DNA of 64,000 nt, taken from NCBI GenBank assembly GCA_900755065.1, contig CAAEFC010000030.1, positions 1 to 64,000 of the forward strand, written 5' to 3'. The DNA comes from Bacilli bacterium. Lineage in GTDB: Bacteria > Bacillota_I > Bacilli_A > RFN20 > CAG-449. The translations under genes were made by a program, and so were the position numbers. The notes below the pieces were generated by a model that saw nothing but the letters and a program-made list of their open reading frames with translations, did not search any database and was not told where the DNA came from. Shown here in pieces: positions 42,836 through 51,462 of this stretch (positions within the stretch are counted from its first letter, which is position 1; each line of letters starts with the position of its first letter).

Positions 42836-43885
42836 ATGAGAAAGTTTGATTATTCTAATTTAAAAGATAAAGTGTGGGATTCTTCAATTATAAATAAGAT
42901 TGCACATATTCATGAAGCAAAAGGCAGGCAGGAACTTTATTTAGCCCAAAAACCAGAAGAATTAGATAAGTTAGTGGAACTTGCTAAGATTCAAAGTACC
43001 GAAGCAAGTAACGCTATTGAAGGCATAAGAACTACTGATGCAAGATTAAAAAAGATTGTTAAGGAAAAAACAACTCCTAAAAATAGAAGTGAAAAAGAAA
43101 TAGCTGGATATAGAGATGCATTAAATACTATTCATGAAAGTTTTGAATACATCCCATTAACTCCAAATTATATATTACAATTACATCAAATATTATGCAG
43201 TAAAAATGATGAAGTATCATATGGCGGTAAGTTTAAAAATGTTCAGAACTATATAAGCGCTACTGATGAAAAAGGGAATTCATTTACTTTATTTACTCCA
43301 ATATCTCCGCTTGAAACTCCAATGGCTATACAAATGTTATGTGATGAATATAGGAAAGCAATTGAAAAAAGAGAAGTTGATCCGTTAATTTTAATTCCAA
43401 TATTTATTCATGATTTTTTATGTATTCATCCATTTAATGATGGAAATGGAAGAATGTCTCGATTGCTTACAACTCTTTTATTGTACCGTTCAGGATATGA
43501 TGTTGGTAAATATATATCATTGGAATTAAAGATTTCTAAGCTTAAAGATTTATATTATGACGCATTATATGATTCACAAATTGGTTGGCATGAAGAAAAT
43601 GATGATCCAACACCGTTTGTAAGTTATTTATTAAGCATAATTTCAATGGCTTATGATGATTTTGAAAAAAGAGTTGAAAGGATAACTAAAAAACTTAGTG
43701 CATATGATACAGTTAAAAAAGCGTTAGATGTGAAATTAGGTAAAGTTACTAAATCAGATGTTGCCGAATTATGTCCTCTATTATCCACTAGTTCAATTGA
43801 AAAAGTATTAGCAAAAATGGTAGAAGAAGGAAAACTTGAAAAAGGTGGGTTTGGAAAGAATTCTTTCTACATAATCAAATTATAA
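42836..43885 (+). CDS. Fic/DOC family AMP-transferase-like protein
   Basis: A 349-residue Fic protein. The active-site loop H-P-F-N-D-G-N-G-R is at 198-206, and an intramolecular inhibitory helix S-N-A-I-E-G at 58-63 fits the (S/T)xxxE(G/N) pattern, with E62 expected to block ATP until released. An N-terminal Fic_N domain and a C-terminal winged-helix part (L-S-T-S-S-I-E-K-V-L-A-K-M near 312) complete the Bacillus-type class II layout. It would transfer AMP to target proteins. The gene is strongly AT-rich, monocistronic and in an island after tRNA-Gly, so it was probably acquired. AAGGTG precedes ATG 42836. Confidence 0.9.
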   Translation: MRKFDYSNLKDKVWDSSIINKIAHIHEAKGRQELYLAQKPEELDKLVELAKIQSTEASNAIEGIRTTDARLKKIVKEKTTPKNRSEKEIAGYRDALNTIHESFEYIPLTPNYILQLHQILCSKNDEVSYGGKFKNVQNYISATDEKGNSFTLFTPISPLETPMAIQMLCDEYRKAIEKREVDPLILIPIFIHDFLCIHPFNDGNGRMSRLLTTLLLYRSGYDVGKYISLELKISKLKDLYYDALYDSQIGWHEENDDPTPFVSYLLSIISMAYDDFEKRVERITKKLSAYDTVKKALDVKLGKVTKSDVAELCPLLSTSSIEKVLAKMVEEGKLEKGGFGKNSFYIIKL

Positions 43886-44180
43886 CTTGCTCTCATTTTT
43901 GCATTAAATTTGAGAGAAAACTTATTTTTATGAGAGAATCAAGATATTCGCATCTTTTTTCTTGTATGGATTACACATACCTAACCTAAGTTTGTTTCAC
44001 TTTCACGTTTGTCACGTGTCACATAGGAGTAAGTCCTGAAAACACGCTGACTATAAAAAAGTCAACATATTTTAGATATTTGCTGCTTTTTATTTAAGTA
44101 ATTTGTGGTAAATCATTTTAGAAATTTGTCGAATTATAAGACAAGGCGAATAAAAACTGAAAAAAAGCACAGGATTTAAG

Positions 44181-44426
44181 AATTGTCTGTACCGAAAGGA
44201 TATGAATTGGAAGATTTGTATGATACAGACGATTCGGAATTTGCAGGAGCAGAACCACGGAGTCTTTTACAGATGAAGCAAGAAAAAAGGCTGCTACTCA
44301 CCTGACTTCACAAGAACCAAATTAACCGACCAGTTGGAAGAAACGGCAAATCTATTCTTATCCTCGCAGGCTTTATCCAATGTGTATGTAAAAAAAGTAA
44401 TTAAATTATCTAAAAATATATTTTAA
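44181..44426 (+). pseudogene. Frameshifted gene remnant, unknown
   Basis: A frame giving V-P-K-G-Y-E-L-E-D-L-Y-D-T-D-D-S-E-F stops near 44304 and continues in another frame as R-T-K-L-T-D-Q-L-E-E-T-A-N-L-F-L until TAA near 44426. Both halves look protein-like. No family recognised. Confidence 0.3.
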
Positions 44427-44461
44427 AAATTCTGGAAAAAGACTACATTTTCTTTTAAACG

Positions 44462-44507
44462 AAAAAGTAGAAAATGCTCGATTTATCCGGATCTTTTTCT
44501 ACTTTTT
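44462..44507. terminator. Long bidirectional terminator in the island
   Basis: A 13-pair stem, AAAAAGTAGAAAA (44462-44474) with TTTTCTACTTTTT (44495-44507). Confidence 0.75.
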
Positions 44508-44776
44508 TCCTCCCTCAACTGTAAAAGTCAGGAGTATAGCATTCGGAATCAGAGCTGTTAAGAAATACTTGCAAATCTTCTTTGGCTAGCGTAGAGTATC
44601 CCCCTCGTTCATCTGCTACATCGAGGCGGTGAACAACGTTTATAATAAGATGAGGCAGAAAAGGATAATTTATCCTAAGATTCACATCACCCATGGGATA
44701 TGAAGTCCTGTGGGCTTTTTCTTTTGACATAGATCTTTCGCCTTTCCTGTGTGACCCGAAACTGCACCGAATCAGA

Positions 44777-44799
44777 AAGGCGGATTTCGCGCCTTTTTA
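44777..44799 (+). terminator. Hairpin with T run
   Basis: AAGGCG and CGCCTT arms around a short loop, followed by five T, in the gene-less region before 44956. The gene it would end has been lost or is the debris upstream. Confidence 0.5.
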
Positions 44800-44955
44800 C
44801 CGTTTTTGTGCGTGAAAGTTCGATAGTCGCGGATTTTTGCGAAAAAACGGATTTGCCTTCATCGTAAGAGGGGGGGGAAAATCCGTATTTTTTTGTTGCG
44901 GTCGAAACCGCATTGTGAAATACTGATAGTAGATGTCTGACATAGGAGAGAAACG

Positions 44956-46119
44956 ATGAAGAAAAAAGTAAATCTGATGATTCTGAGGGCGGCGGAAGTT
45001 CTCCTGTCTTTGGTGATTGCCACCGCTTTGTTCTGGGGGACGGCGGACGAAGAAAGCGGACTGATCCTTTCTTCCGGAATCGCATGGCTCCCGTCTGTAC
45101 TTGCGTCGGTCGTACTTCTTCTCCTTCTTCTGGAATTTTTCCGGTCGAGACCTTGGGTGCGCGCGGTCTATTTAGCGATCGTGCTGCTCACGCTCCTTTT
45201 TTCGATCAACGAAGGTCTGGCTTTCGTCAACGCGGCTGTCTGGCTTTTTTTCACCGTTTACGCGGTACTTGCGCTTGTCGCTTTGATTCGGACGAAAAGA
45301 GACTCGGAAAAGGAGCCGGAAAACCGCGCGGAAAAGACCTATTCGCTTGGCTTCTTTTCCAAGAGGCAGTCCGTTCTTTCGATCTCTTCGACCGTTCTTT
45401 TTGTTCTTCTGATCGGCGCGCTGACGATTCTGTTTCTCCATTATTCTTATCCCGTTCCGCTTTTCGCTTTTCTCATCTTTTTGGTTTTGTTCGCCTATCT
45501 TTGCTGTATGTTTTTTACGATTTCCAAGGAAACGCCTTCCGCCGTTCTGAAACGATTCAACCGCGATTGCCGCTATGAAGAATTGAAGCGTTCGTTGGAC
45601 GAAATGCTGTCCAGACCTTTGCATCCCGACGACAGAAGTTATGTCGAAATCCTCTTGACCAGCGCCTGCTCGCTCGTCGATCTCGAAGAGACGAAACAGC
45701 GTTTTTCGACCATCGTCAGACCGAGTCAGAAGAACTATCGGATTCTGTACGATATGCTTCGCATCGATCTGATGCTGACGGACGGAATGACGGAAGAGGC
45801 GGAAAACGCGATCCGCCGGTTCCAGGAGACCTATCCGCGGAACAAGAACGGAGAATATCTGAATCGGGCGCGGCTCATTCTGACAACGGAAGAGACGATT
45901 CCTTCGGTGGAAACCTATTATCCGGTCAATACGAAGAATCCGTATCTCAACATCGTCAATGCGAATATGCTGCTCAACTACTATCGGGTGCGAAAGAATT
46001 GGGAAAAGGCGAGGATATACGCGCAAAAGATTCTGAACCAGCCGAGCGATTTCACGGAATTAAGAGCCTTCGCGAAAAAAATCGTGAACGGAGAGTCCGT
46101 TGAGAATCCGGAAACGTAA
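44956..46119 (+). CDS. Membrane protein with a cytoplasmic helical-repeat tail, unknown
   Basis: A 387-residue protein. About six membrane helices fill residues 8-190. The rest is helical, with TPR-like spacing (Y-E-E-L-K-R-S-L-D-E-M-L near 207, Y-D-M-L-R-I-D-L-M-L near 264, Y-R-V-R-K-N-W-E-K-A near 350). TPR-like repeats usually bind protein partners. No family is recognised. GGAGAG before the ATG supports the start. It is followed 49 bases later by a small membrane protein gene, probably one operon. Confidence 0.6.
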   Translation: MKKKVNLMILRAAEVLLSLVIATALFWGTADEESGLILSSGIAWLPSVLASVVLLLLLLEFFRSRPWVRAVYLAIVLLTLLFSINEGLAFVNAAVWLFFTVYAVLALVALIRTKRDSEKEPENRAEKTYSLGFFSKRQSVLSISSTVLFVLLIGALTILFLHYSYPVPLFAFLIFLVLFAYLCCMFFTISKETPSAVLKRFNRDCRYEELKRSLDEMLSRPLHPDDRSYVEILLTSACSLVDLEETKQRFSTIVRPSQKNYRILYDMLRIDLMLTDGMTEEAENAIRRFQETYPRNKNGEYLNRARLILTTEETIPSVETYYPVNTKNPYLNIVNANMLLNYYRVRKNWEKARIYAQKILNQPSDFTELRAFAKKIVNGESVENPET

Positions 46120-46168
46120 GAAAGCGATCCGCTTTGGGTAAGATGAAACGGAAAAGAGGAAATGAGAA

Positions 46169-46651
46169 ATGAACGATCCGATTTGCGTCGAATTTGAAAG
46201 CCGATATGAGGGAAAAATCGCCGATATTTTTTTCGAGAAACTGAGAATGTTTCTCACGATGCTAACCGGCGCCTTGCTGATCCTCATTCTGGCCGTTTAT
46301 CTGGCTTTCATCGATTCTTCTTCTCCGGAATTCGTCGGGTATCTGCTCTACTTCCTGTCTGTGTTTGTCCTGCTGGCCTCACTGATCGTTCCTCTCTTGA
46401 TCCGTTATAACAAGGGATTGCGCGGCCGTATCGTCGTGACGATCGTTCCGGCAGAGCGGGTCTATCAGATTGAAGGCGAAAAGCGAAACGGAACGTTCTA
46501 CGAAAAAGAGAAAGTGGGTATTCTAGATATCCGAAAGAAAACGGTTCTGGTGGGAAAGGACGTTTTTCACGCCTATCGGATACCGAAAAAGGCGTTGACG
46601 GAATCGCAGATCGAAGGTTTGATGGCTTTGAAACAGGCGATGAAAAAATAG
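46169..46651 (+). CDS. Small membrane protein, YcxB-like layout
   Basis: A 160-residue protein with two adjacent membrane helices (about 30-50 and 58-78) and a C-terminal cytoplasmic beta-rich domain (about 88-160). The layout is like YcxB-type proteins (two helices then a PH-like domain), but residue-level similarity is weak. Function unknown. A purine-rich GAGGAA site lies 11 bases before the ATG. A terminator follows the stop. Confidence 0.55.
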   Translation: MNDPICVEFESRYEGKIADIFFEKLRMFLTMLTGALLILILAVYLAFIDSSSPEFVGYLLYFLSVFVLLASLIVPLLIRYNKGLRGRIVVTIVPAERVYQIEGEKRNGTFYEKEKVGILDIRKKTVLVGKDVFHAYRIPKKALTESQIEGLMALKQAMKK

Positions 46652-46681
46652 ACTTTATTTCATTTGTGTAAAACAGAGAAA

Positions 46682-46715
46682 AAAGGCGAATTTGCTTTCT
46701 TGATCGCCTTTTTGA
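46682..46715 (+). terminator. Terminator after the small membrane protein gene
   Basis: AAAGGCGA (46682-46689) pairs with TCGCCTTT (46704-46711), then T residues. Confidence 0.8.
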
Positions 46716-46900
46716 AAGAAAATGACGAATTTTGTCGCTGTTTCATGCGTTTTTTTGCTGTTTTTTTGGGGGTGTAGCGTATTTTAATCATAGAGTGAAA
46801 ATTCAGCCGAAAAAGCAAAGTTAGTTTTTTTCGACATTCTTTTGCTTGCAATTTTCCGAAATGCTAGAATCAGTTTGACAGTTTTGTCATGGAGGATTAT

Positions 46901-47614
46901 ATGGATCGTAAACTCGTCAAATTATTAGCCTTACCTTTGATTTTCGCTTCTTTGTTCGGATGCAGTTCGAATAAAGACAACGCGAGCAGTGAAACCGGAA
47001 AATCGGAAACGGTTTCCGAAACCACTTCTGCGGGAGAAAGTTCTTCCGCCGAAGACAGCAAAGAACCGGTATCTTCGATCGTCGAAGAATCTTCGGTCTC
47101 TTCGGTGACCGATGAAATCTCTTCGAGTTCGTCGGAAGAAGAAACAGGCACGCAATTGGTTTATAACTTCTCGACTTTAACCGAAACCGGCGTGGAGATG
47201 ACCGGATCGGTCCTGGAAGTTTTTCAGGGGCTGAACGACAGCGCACTCCTGACGGACGTAACGGCGACGAAAGTGTATAACGGAAACGGTACGGGCGGCG
47301 CATACGAAAAGACGGCAGGCTTGTTGAAATTCGGCACCGGAAGCGCGAACGGCGAGTTGGCGATGACCTTCGACGTAACGGCCAGCATCGTGAAAGTGGA
47401 TTTGCTTTGCCACGACTGGTATACGAAATCGGAGCAATATCCGACCAATTCCAATACCGTTTCGGTCAACGGAAGCGAAGCGGTACTGGCGCCGTACAAT
47501 GAAAGCGGAACGTTCGAGGTGCTTTCTTTCGATCTCAGCGGAACGAATACGGTGACAATCACATCGGTCAAGCGGATTTTCTTAAAAGAAATCGTCGTCT
47601 ATCTGGCGGACTGA
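46901..47614 (+). CDS. Lipoprotein with a Ser/Glu-rich stalk, function unknown
   Basis: A 237-residue lipoprotein. The signal peptide ends in the lipobox L-F-G-C (Cys near 19). Residues 20-85 are a low-complexity Ser/Glu/Thr stalk (S-S-S-S-E-E-E). The outside domain (about 90-237) is beta-rich, perhaps a carbohydrate-binding-like sandwich, but no family is recognised. GGAGG lies before ATG 46901. TTGCTT, 17 bases, TAGAAT just upstream is a plausible promoter. The product probably projects a domain from the cell surface. Confidence 0.65.
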   Translation: MDRKLVKLLALPLIFASLFGCSSNKDNASSETGKSETVSETTSAGESSSAEDSKEPVSSIVEESSVSSVTDEISSSSSEEETGTQLVYNFSTLTETGVEMTGSVLEVFQGLNDSALLTDVTATKVYNGNGTGGAYEKTAGLLKFGTGSANGELAMTFDVTASIVKVDLLCHDWYTKSEQYPTNSNTVSVNGSEAVLAPYNESGTFEVLSFDLSGTNTVTITSVKRIFLKEIVVYLAD

Positions 47615-47627
47615 TCGCAAATCGAAG

Positions 47628-47650
47628 AGGAACTGAAAAGTTCCTTTTTT
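47628..47650. terminator. Terminator between the converging surface protein genes
   Basis: AGGAACT (47628-47634) pairs with AGTTCCT (47639-47645), loop of four, followed by T residues. Confidence 0.8.
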
Positions 47651-49247
47651 ATTGGTCTTTTGTCCGGTAGTCGAGTTGACCGGCGAACGCGTAGGAGTGG
47701 ATCGAATAGGCATAGACGCTCGTCGAACTGATGCACAGAACGTAGGAATCGGTCAGGACGATCCGGAGAATGTAGTCTTCCGGGAAGGTCAGGGTTTTCA
47801 GGTGGGAAATCGGATTCGCGACGGAGAAAATCTGCACGCTTTGCCCTCTTTCGCTGAACATCGGAAAATAGATCGTTTCTTCGTCCCGGACGAAGGCCTT
47901 CGGATTGTAGCGCACTTCGGTGCTAGCGTATTTTTCGTCAATCCGGAAAACGTTTGTCAATGACAGATCCGCCTTATCGAACAAAGCGAGGACAAGACCG
48001 TCGGATATCCGTTCCTCATCGTAAGAAGTTCCCAGCGCGAAGAGATGATCGGCGGTCGTTTCCAGATAATCGCAGGAGAATTCCACTTCGGTTTCTTTCG
48101 TCTCGACGATTTCAGACGGATCAGAGAAATCGAAGATGAAAAGGGGATCGATGTAGAGGAAGGTCGAAAGATAGCAACGGTTTCCTTCGAAGCGGATCGC
48201 GTAGATGCTTTCTCCGGGCGCGATGCTTCTTTTGGCTTTGATCCGGAAATCGCTCAGCGCGATATTGTACAGTTCGTTAAAGGAAGTATCGTTCTTGAAA
48301 GAACAGGTCGCCGCGCGGAGATAGCCGCCGTAAGACGAAAGCGCGTCGGAATTCGCCAGATATCCGTCGAGAACGACATAGCCGTCGTAAGTCAGGTTTT
48401 CCATCGAAAAGACGTGAATCGCCGTCTGGCTTTCTTCATCGTAAAGCGCGGACGACATCAGAATCCGATGATCGGAAAAAAGCAACGTCCCTTCGATGCC
48501 GAGAATCCCTTTGAAGTCCATCGGCGCGGTTTCTTTTAAAGACAGTCTGGCGATCAGACGGATCGAATAGGCGTTGTTCCCGGCTTCGGACAGATAGAGG
48601 TCCTGTTCGCTCAGTTTTTGTTCCTGATACACCGAATCCCGGTAACTCGGAAAGATGAACGTTTTGCTTTCCGGGTTGAACACGGTGTAATCCGACAAAG
48701 CCAGATACAGATAGTCCTCATCGATCGCGGACGACAGATAGTAACTTTCCTCGAAAAAGACGCTGCGCGACAAAGAAAAATCCGCTTTCGAGACGATGAA
48801 AACGCCGCATTCGCTGATCGAATAAGGAAATTTTCTTCCCGGAAGCACCTCGATTTCGGTTTCGGTCGACCGAATGCCGAGCAGAATGATCGCGTCCGCG
48901 GTCAGAATGACTTCGGAGGGCATAAAATTTTCAAAACGGAGTTGATTGACGCACGTTCGGGTATCGATGTCGACGATGTTCAGTTGCGCATAGTCGACGA
49001 TGTAGAGATACCGATCGTCGCGCTGAATGAAATCGCCCTCGTCGACATCGTCGCACGGATAGTCAACGTCTTCGATCGGATCGATCACAGGAAGATCGCT
49101 ATCGTCGCGTTCCTTTTTGAGAAAATCGGCGGCCTGCTGAGCCGTGATCCGTTTCACGCCGATATCGTCGGTCTCTTTTTTCGGAAGAAAAACGGCGGCG
49201 CACAGAATCCCCGCGAGGACTACGCCGAGCCATAGCCTTTTTTTCAT
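47649..49247 (-). CDS. Membrane-anchored beta-propeller domain protein
   Basis: A 532-residue protein. One N-terminal membrane segment (about 5-20), a short linker, then six or more propeller-like blades starting with D-D-R-Y-L-Y-I-V-D-Y-A-Q-L-N-I-V near 80, as in the secreted beta-propeller domain family (PF09826-type). No catalytic motif is seen. The ATG at 49247 is preferred over upstream in-frame starts; the site GGTGATT is weak. Similar proteins are found in gut Firmicutes; the role is unknown. It diverges from the serpin gene 128 bases away, and a shared promoter region is possible. Confidence 0.65.
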   Translation of the reverse strand: MKKRLWLGVVLAGILCAAVFLPKKETDDIGVKRITAQQAADFLKKERDDSDLPVIDPIEDVDYPCDDVDEGDFIQRDDRYLYIVDYAQLNIVDIDTRTCVNQLRFENFMPSEVILTADAIILLGIRSTETEIEVLPGRKFPYSISECGVFIVSKADFSLSRSVFFEESYYLSSAIDEDYLYLALSDYTVFNPESKTFIFPSYRDSVYQEQKLSEQDLYLSEAGNNAYSIRLIARLSLKETAPMDFKGILGIEGTLLFSDHRILMSSALYDEESQTAIHVFSMENLTYDGYVVLDGYLANSDALSSYGGYLRAATCSFKNDTSFNELYNIALSDFRIKAKRSIAPGESIYAIRFEGNRCYLSTFLYIDPLFIFDFSDPSEIVETKETEVEFSCDYLETTADHLFALGTSYDEERISDGLVLALFDKADLSLTNVFRIDEKYASTEVRYNPKAFVRDEETIYFPMFSERGQSVQIFSVANPISHLKTLTFPEDYILRIVLTDSYVLCISSTSVYAYSIHSYAFAGQLDYRTKDQ

Positions 49248-49375
49248 AGAATCACCGGTCTTATTGTGCGGATTTTTTCCGTTTGTATGCACGCATTCGC
49301 GAAAATCGTTTTTTTCGGCATCCCTTTTTGCTTCTTCTTTGTCTTATCTGACGATAATCGGAAGGAGAAAGTGAA

Positions 49376-50710
49376 ATGAAAAAGAAAAAAGCCGTTGCCG
49401 TATGCATAGGCGTCGTCGGAGGTCTTTGCCTTCTTTCGGTTCCTGTCCTCCTTATGCAAACGGAAAAAGAAGCCAGTTTCAGAAGATATCGGAAAAAGTA
49501 CAGCCTCGACGAATGGAAGGCGATCGAAACGGCTTCGTTCCGTCCGTTGAATTCGATCGTCTATCCCGACGAAACCTACAAGAAAGAAGAGGTCGATGAG
49601 GCTTATATCACGGCGGTTTCTGACTTTGCTTATCGCATTTACGATCGGATTTCCGCGCAAAAAGCCAATAGTTTTTTTTCGCCTTTGGGATTATATGCCA
49701 ATCTGGATTTGATTTCGTCGGTTTCCTCCGATGAAGCGGCGAAAGAAGAATTCGACCTTCTGCTCGGATTGGATGCGGACAAACGAAAAGCGAATTTTTC
49801 CAGAATGCAGCGAACCGATTGCTACGTCGAAGAGAACGGGACGATTCAGATGCATAACGGCGTTTTCTTTACCGACGATTATTCGGTCGATCCGACAGTC
49901 GTCGGGGAGTTGACTATGCGTCGCGCGGAAGCGTATCAGATCGATTTTCAGAATGAATCGGCGCGAGAAAAGATGCTCTCCTGGGTCGACCGTCAAATGG
50001 GAGAAAAGGGGTTTATCGACGAAAAAGACCTGGAAATCGACGCGGATACGGCGATGTTGTTTTTGACGACGGTTTACTTTTCCAACCGCTGGGAGAACAT
50101 GTTTTCCGCTTCAAACAGCGAGACGGACACTTTTTACGGATCGGAAAGAAACGAGCAGATCACCTATATGCGACATACGTACGCGGGCATCGTTTACGAT
50201 TACGGGGATTACGTTTCCTTTTACGACGCGTATACGAACGGTGCGAAAATTCAGTATCTGGTTCCTAAATCCGTCGAGGATTCCATCGACGAACTCGTCA
50301 AGGGCGTCGATTTTCTGAAAGAAGACGAAGAAGCGCGACTTCCGGGATGCATCATCGATCTGAGCGTGCCGAAATTTACGTCGGAAGCGCAGTTTGATTT
50401 CACGGAAACGCTGAAAGAAGAAGGATTGAACCTCGTGTTCGACCGGACGCGTCCCAGCCTGAACGGAGCCTTTACCGATGCCGATCAGGTCGTTTATTTG
50501 CAATACGTTCGTCAGAAGAGCCGCCTTTCGTTCGACGAAGACGGAACCGAGATCAAATCGCTGACGTTTTCAAAAGGTAGTAGCAGGTCCATCAGCCCGG
50601 CGATTGAAGGCGAAACGATGAAGATTCAGTTGAACCAGCCGTTCCTCTACGTCGTTTACGATTCCAACGACCTTCCGCTTTACATGGGAAAAGTCGATCA
50701 GCCGAATTAA
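49376..50710 (+). CDS. Serpin family protein, membrane-anchored
   Basis: A 444-residue protein with an N-terminal anchor or signal (about 5-27) and a full serpin fold: A-N-S-F-F-S-P-L-G-L-Y near 97, T-T-V-Y-F-S-N-R-W near 231, V-P-K-F-T near 331 and Q-P-F-L-Y-V-V-Y-D near 421. Inhibitory serpins trap proteases outside the cell. By spacing, the reactive bond would be R404-S405, aiming at trypsin-like proteases. The hinge reads E-D-G-T-E-I-K-S-L-T where inhibitors have small residues, so trapping may be poor. GGAAGGAG precedes the ATG. In the gut it could defend against host proteases. Confidence 0.88.
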   Translation: MKKKKAVAVCIGVVGGLCLLSVPVLLMQTEKEASFRRYRKKYSLDEWKAIETASFRPLNSIVYPDETYKKEEVDEAYITAVSDFAYRIYDRISAQKANSFFSPLGLYANLDLISSVSSDEAAKEEFDLLLGLDADKRKANFSRMQRTDCYVEENGTIQMHNGVFFTDDYSVDPTVVGELTMRRAEAYQIDFQNESAREKMLSWVDRQMGEKGFIDEKDLEIDADTAMLFLTTVYFSNRWENMFSASNSETDTFYGSERNEQITYMRHTYAGIVYDYGDYVSFYDAYTNGAKIQYLVPKSVEDSIDELVKGVDFLKEDEEARLPGCIIDLSVPKFTSEAQFDFTETLKEEGLNLVFDRTRPSLNGAFTDADQVVYLQYVRQKSRLSFDEDGTEIKSLTFSKGSSRSISPAIEGETMKIQLNQPFLYVVYDSNDLPLYMGKVDQPN

Positions 50711-50764
50711 GCGTTTCCCTTTCCTTTTCCGGATGATATAATGGAAGACGGAAGAGGAAGAAGT

Positions 50765-51418
50765 ATGATCACGAGTTATAAAGAATTCATCGAATGCGAA
50801 TCGCAGAAAGAATATTACCGGAAACTGAAAGAATTCGTCGTGGAGGAATACCGGAACCATACTTGTTTTCCGCCGTATTCCAAAATTTTTCATGCGCTTT
50901 CGATCACGCCTCTGGAACGGACGAAAGTCGTCATTCTCGGGCAGGACCCTTACCACGAGGTCAATCAGGCGCACGGCCTGGCTTTCAGCGTGCTGTGCGA
51001 TCAACTTCCGCCGTCGCTCGTCAACATCTACAAGGAAATGGAAGACGATCTCGGCGTCAAAGTGCATCAGGACGGCAATCTCGATTATCTGGCCAGACAG
51101 GGCGTTCTTCTGCTCAACACTTCGCTGACCGTGCGCGAACATATCGCTAATTCGCACGCCAATCACGGCTGGGAAATCTTTACCGACAATTGCATCCGTT
51201 TGCTCAACGAACAGGACAGACCGATCGTGTTCATTCTGTGGGGGAGAAACGCGATCTCCAAGACGCGTTTACTCGACAACCCGAAACATCTGGTTCTCAC
51301 TTCGCCGCATCCGTCTCCTCTGTCGGCTTACGGCGGTTTTTTCGGATCAAAGCCGTTCTCGAAAACCAATCGTTTTCTGATCGAGCAACAGATTGAACCG
51401 ATTCGCTGGACAAAATGA
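50765..51418 (+). CDS. ung: Uracil-DNA glycosylase
   Basis: A 217-residue family 1 enzyme that removes uracil from DNA. The water-activating loop G-Q-D-P-Y-H is near residue 60, and the C-terminal H-P-S-P-L-S loop near 180 is intact. Length is typical. The start at 50765 has GAGGAAG upstream, and TATAAT at 50737-50742 may be its promoter. A terminator at 51431-51462 follows. Confidence 0.97.
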   Translation: MITSYKEFIECESQKEYYRKLKEFVVEEYRNHTCFPPYSKIFHALSITPLERTKVVILGQDPYHEVNQAHGLAFSVLCDQLPPSLVNIYKEMEDDLGVKVHQDGNLDYLARQGVLLLNTSLTVREHIANSHANHGWEIFTDNCIRLLNEQDRPIVFILWGRNAISKTRLLDNPKHLVLTSPHPSPLSAYGGFFGSKPFSKTNRFLIEQQIEPIRWTK

Positions 51419-51430
51419 AACTGCACGAAA

Positions 51431-51462
51431 AAACGGATCGCCGTCGCGGTCCGTTTCTTTTT
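51431..51462. terminator. Terminator between ung and the anti-sigma gene
   Basis: AAACGGA (51431-51437) pairs with TCCGTTT (51450-51456), with inner GC pairs, then a T run. A residues on the left side let it act for both converging genes. Confidence 0.75.

Larger units (their letters stand above)
43886..44955. other. Island debris and terminators, no intact gene
   Basis: About 1.07 kb. It includes a frameshifted remnant (44181-44426) and a strong two-way terminator (44462-44507). A 71-codon minus-strand frame at 44515-44730 has no ribosome site or recognised homology. GC content returns to the chromosomal level near 44700, marking the right edge of the AT-rich island. A tract of nine G lies near 44870. 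Confidence 0.45.

Noticed and set aside
43998..44025. CACGTG-centred sequence resembling a parS site
   Set aside because: Only the centre matches; flanks lack the TGTTTC/GAAACA arms.
44515..44730. 71-codon minus-strand frame starting MSKEKAHRTSYPMGD
   Set aside because: No ribosome site, no recognised family, lies in island debris; kept only as part of the gene-less region.
44865..44885. G-tract near 44870 as a slippage or phase-variation site
   Set aside because: It lies outside any coding frame or promoter that can be supported.
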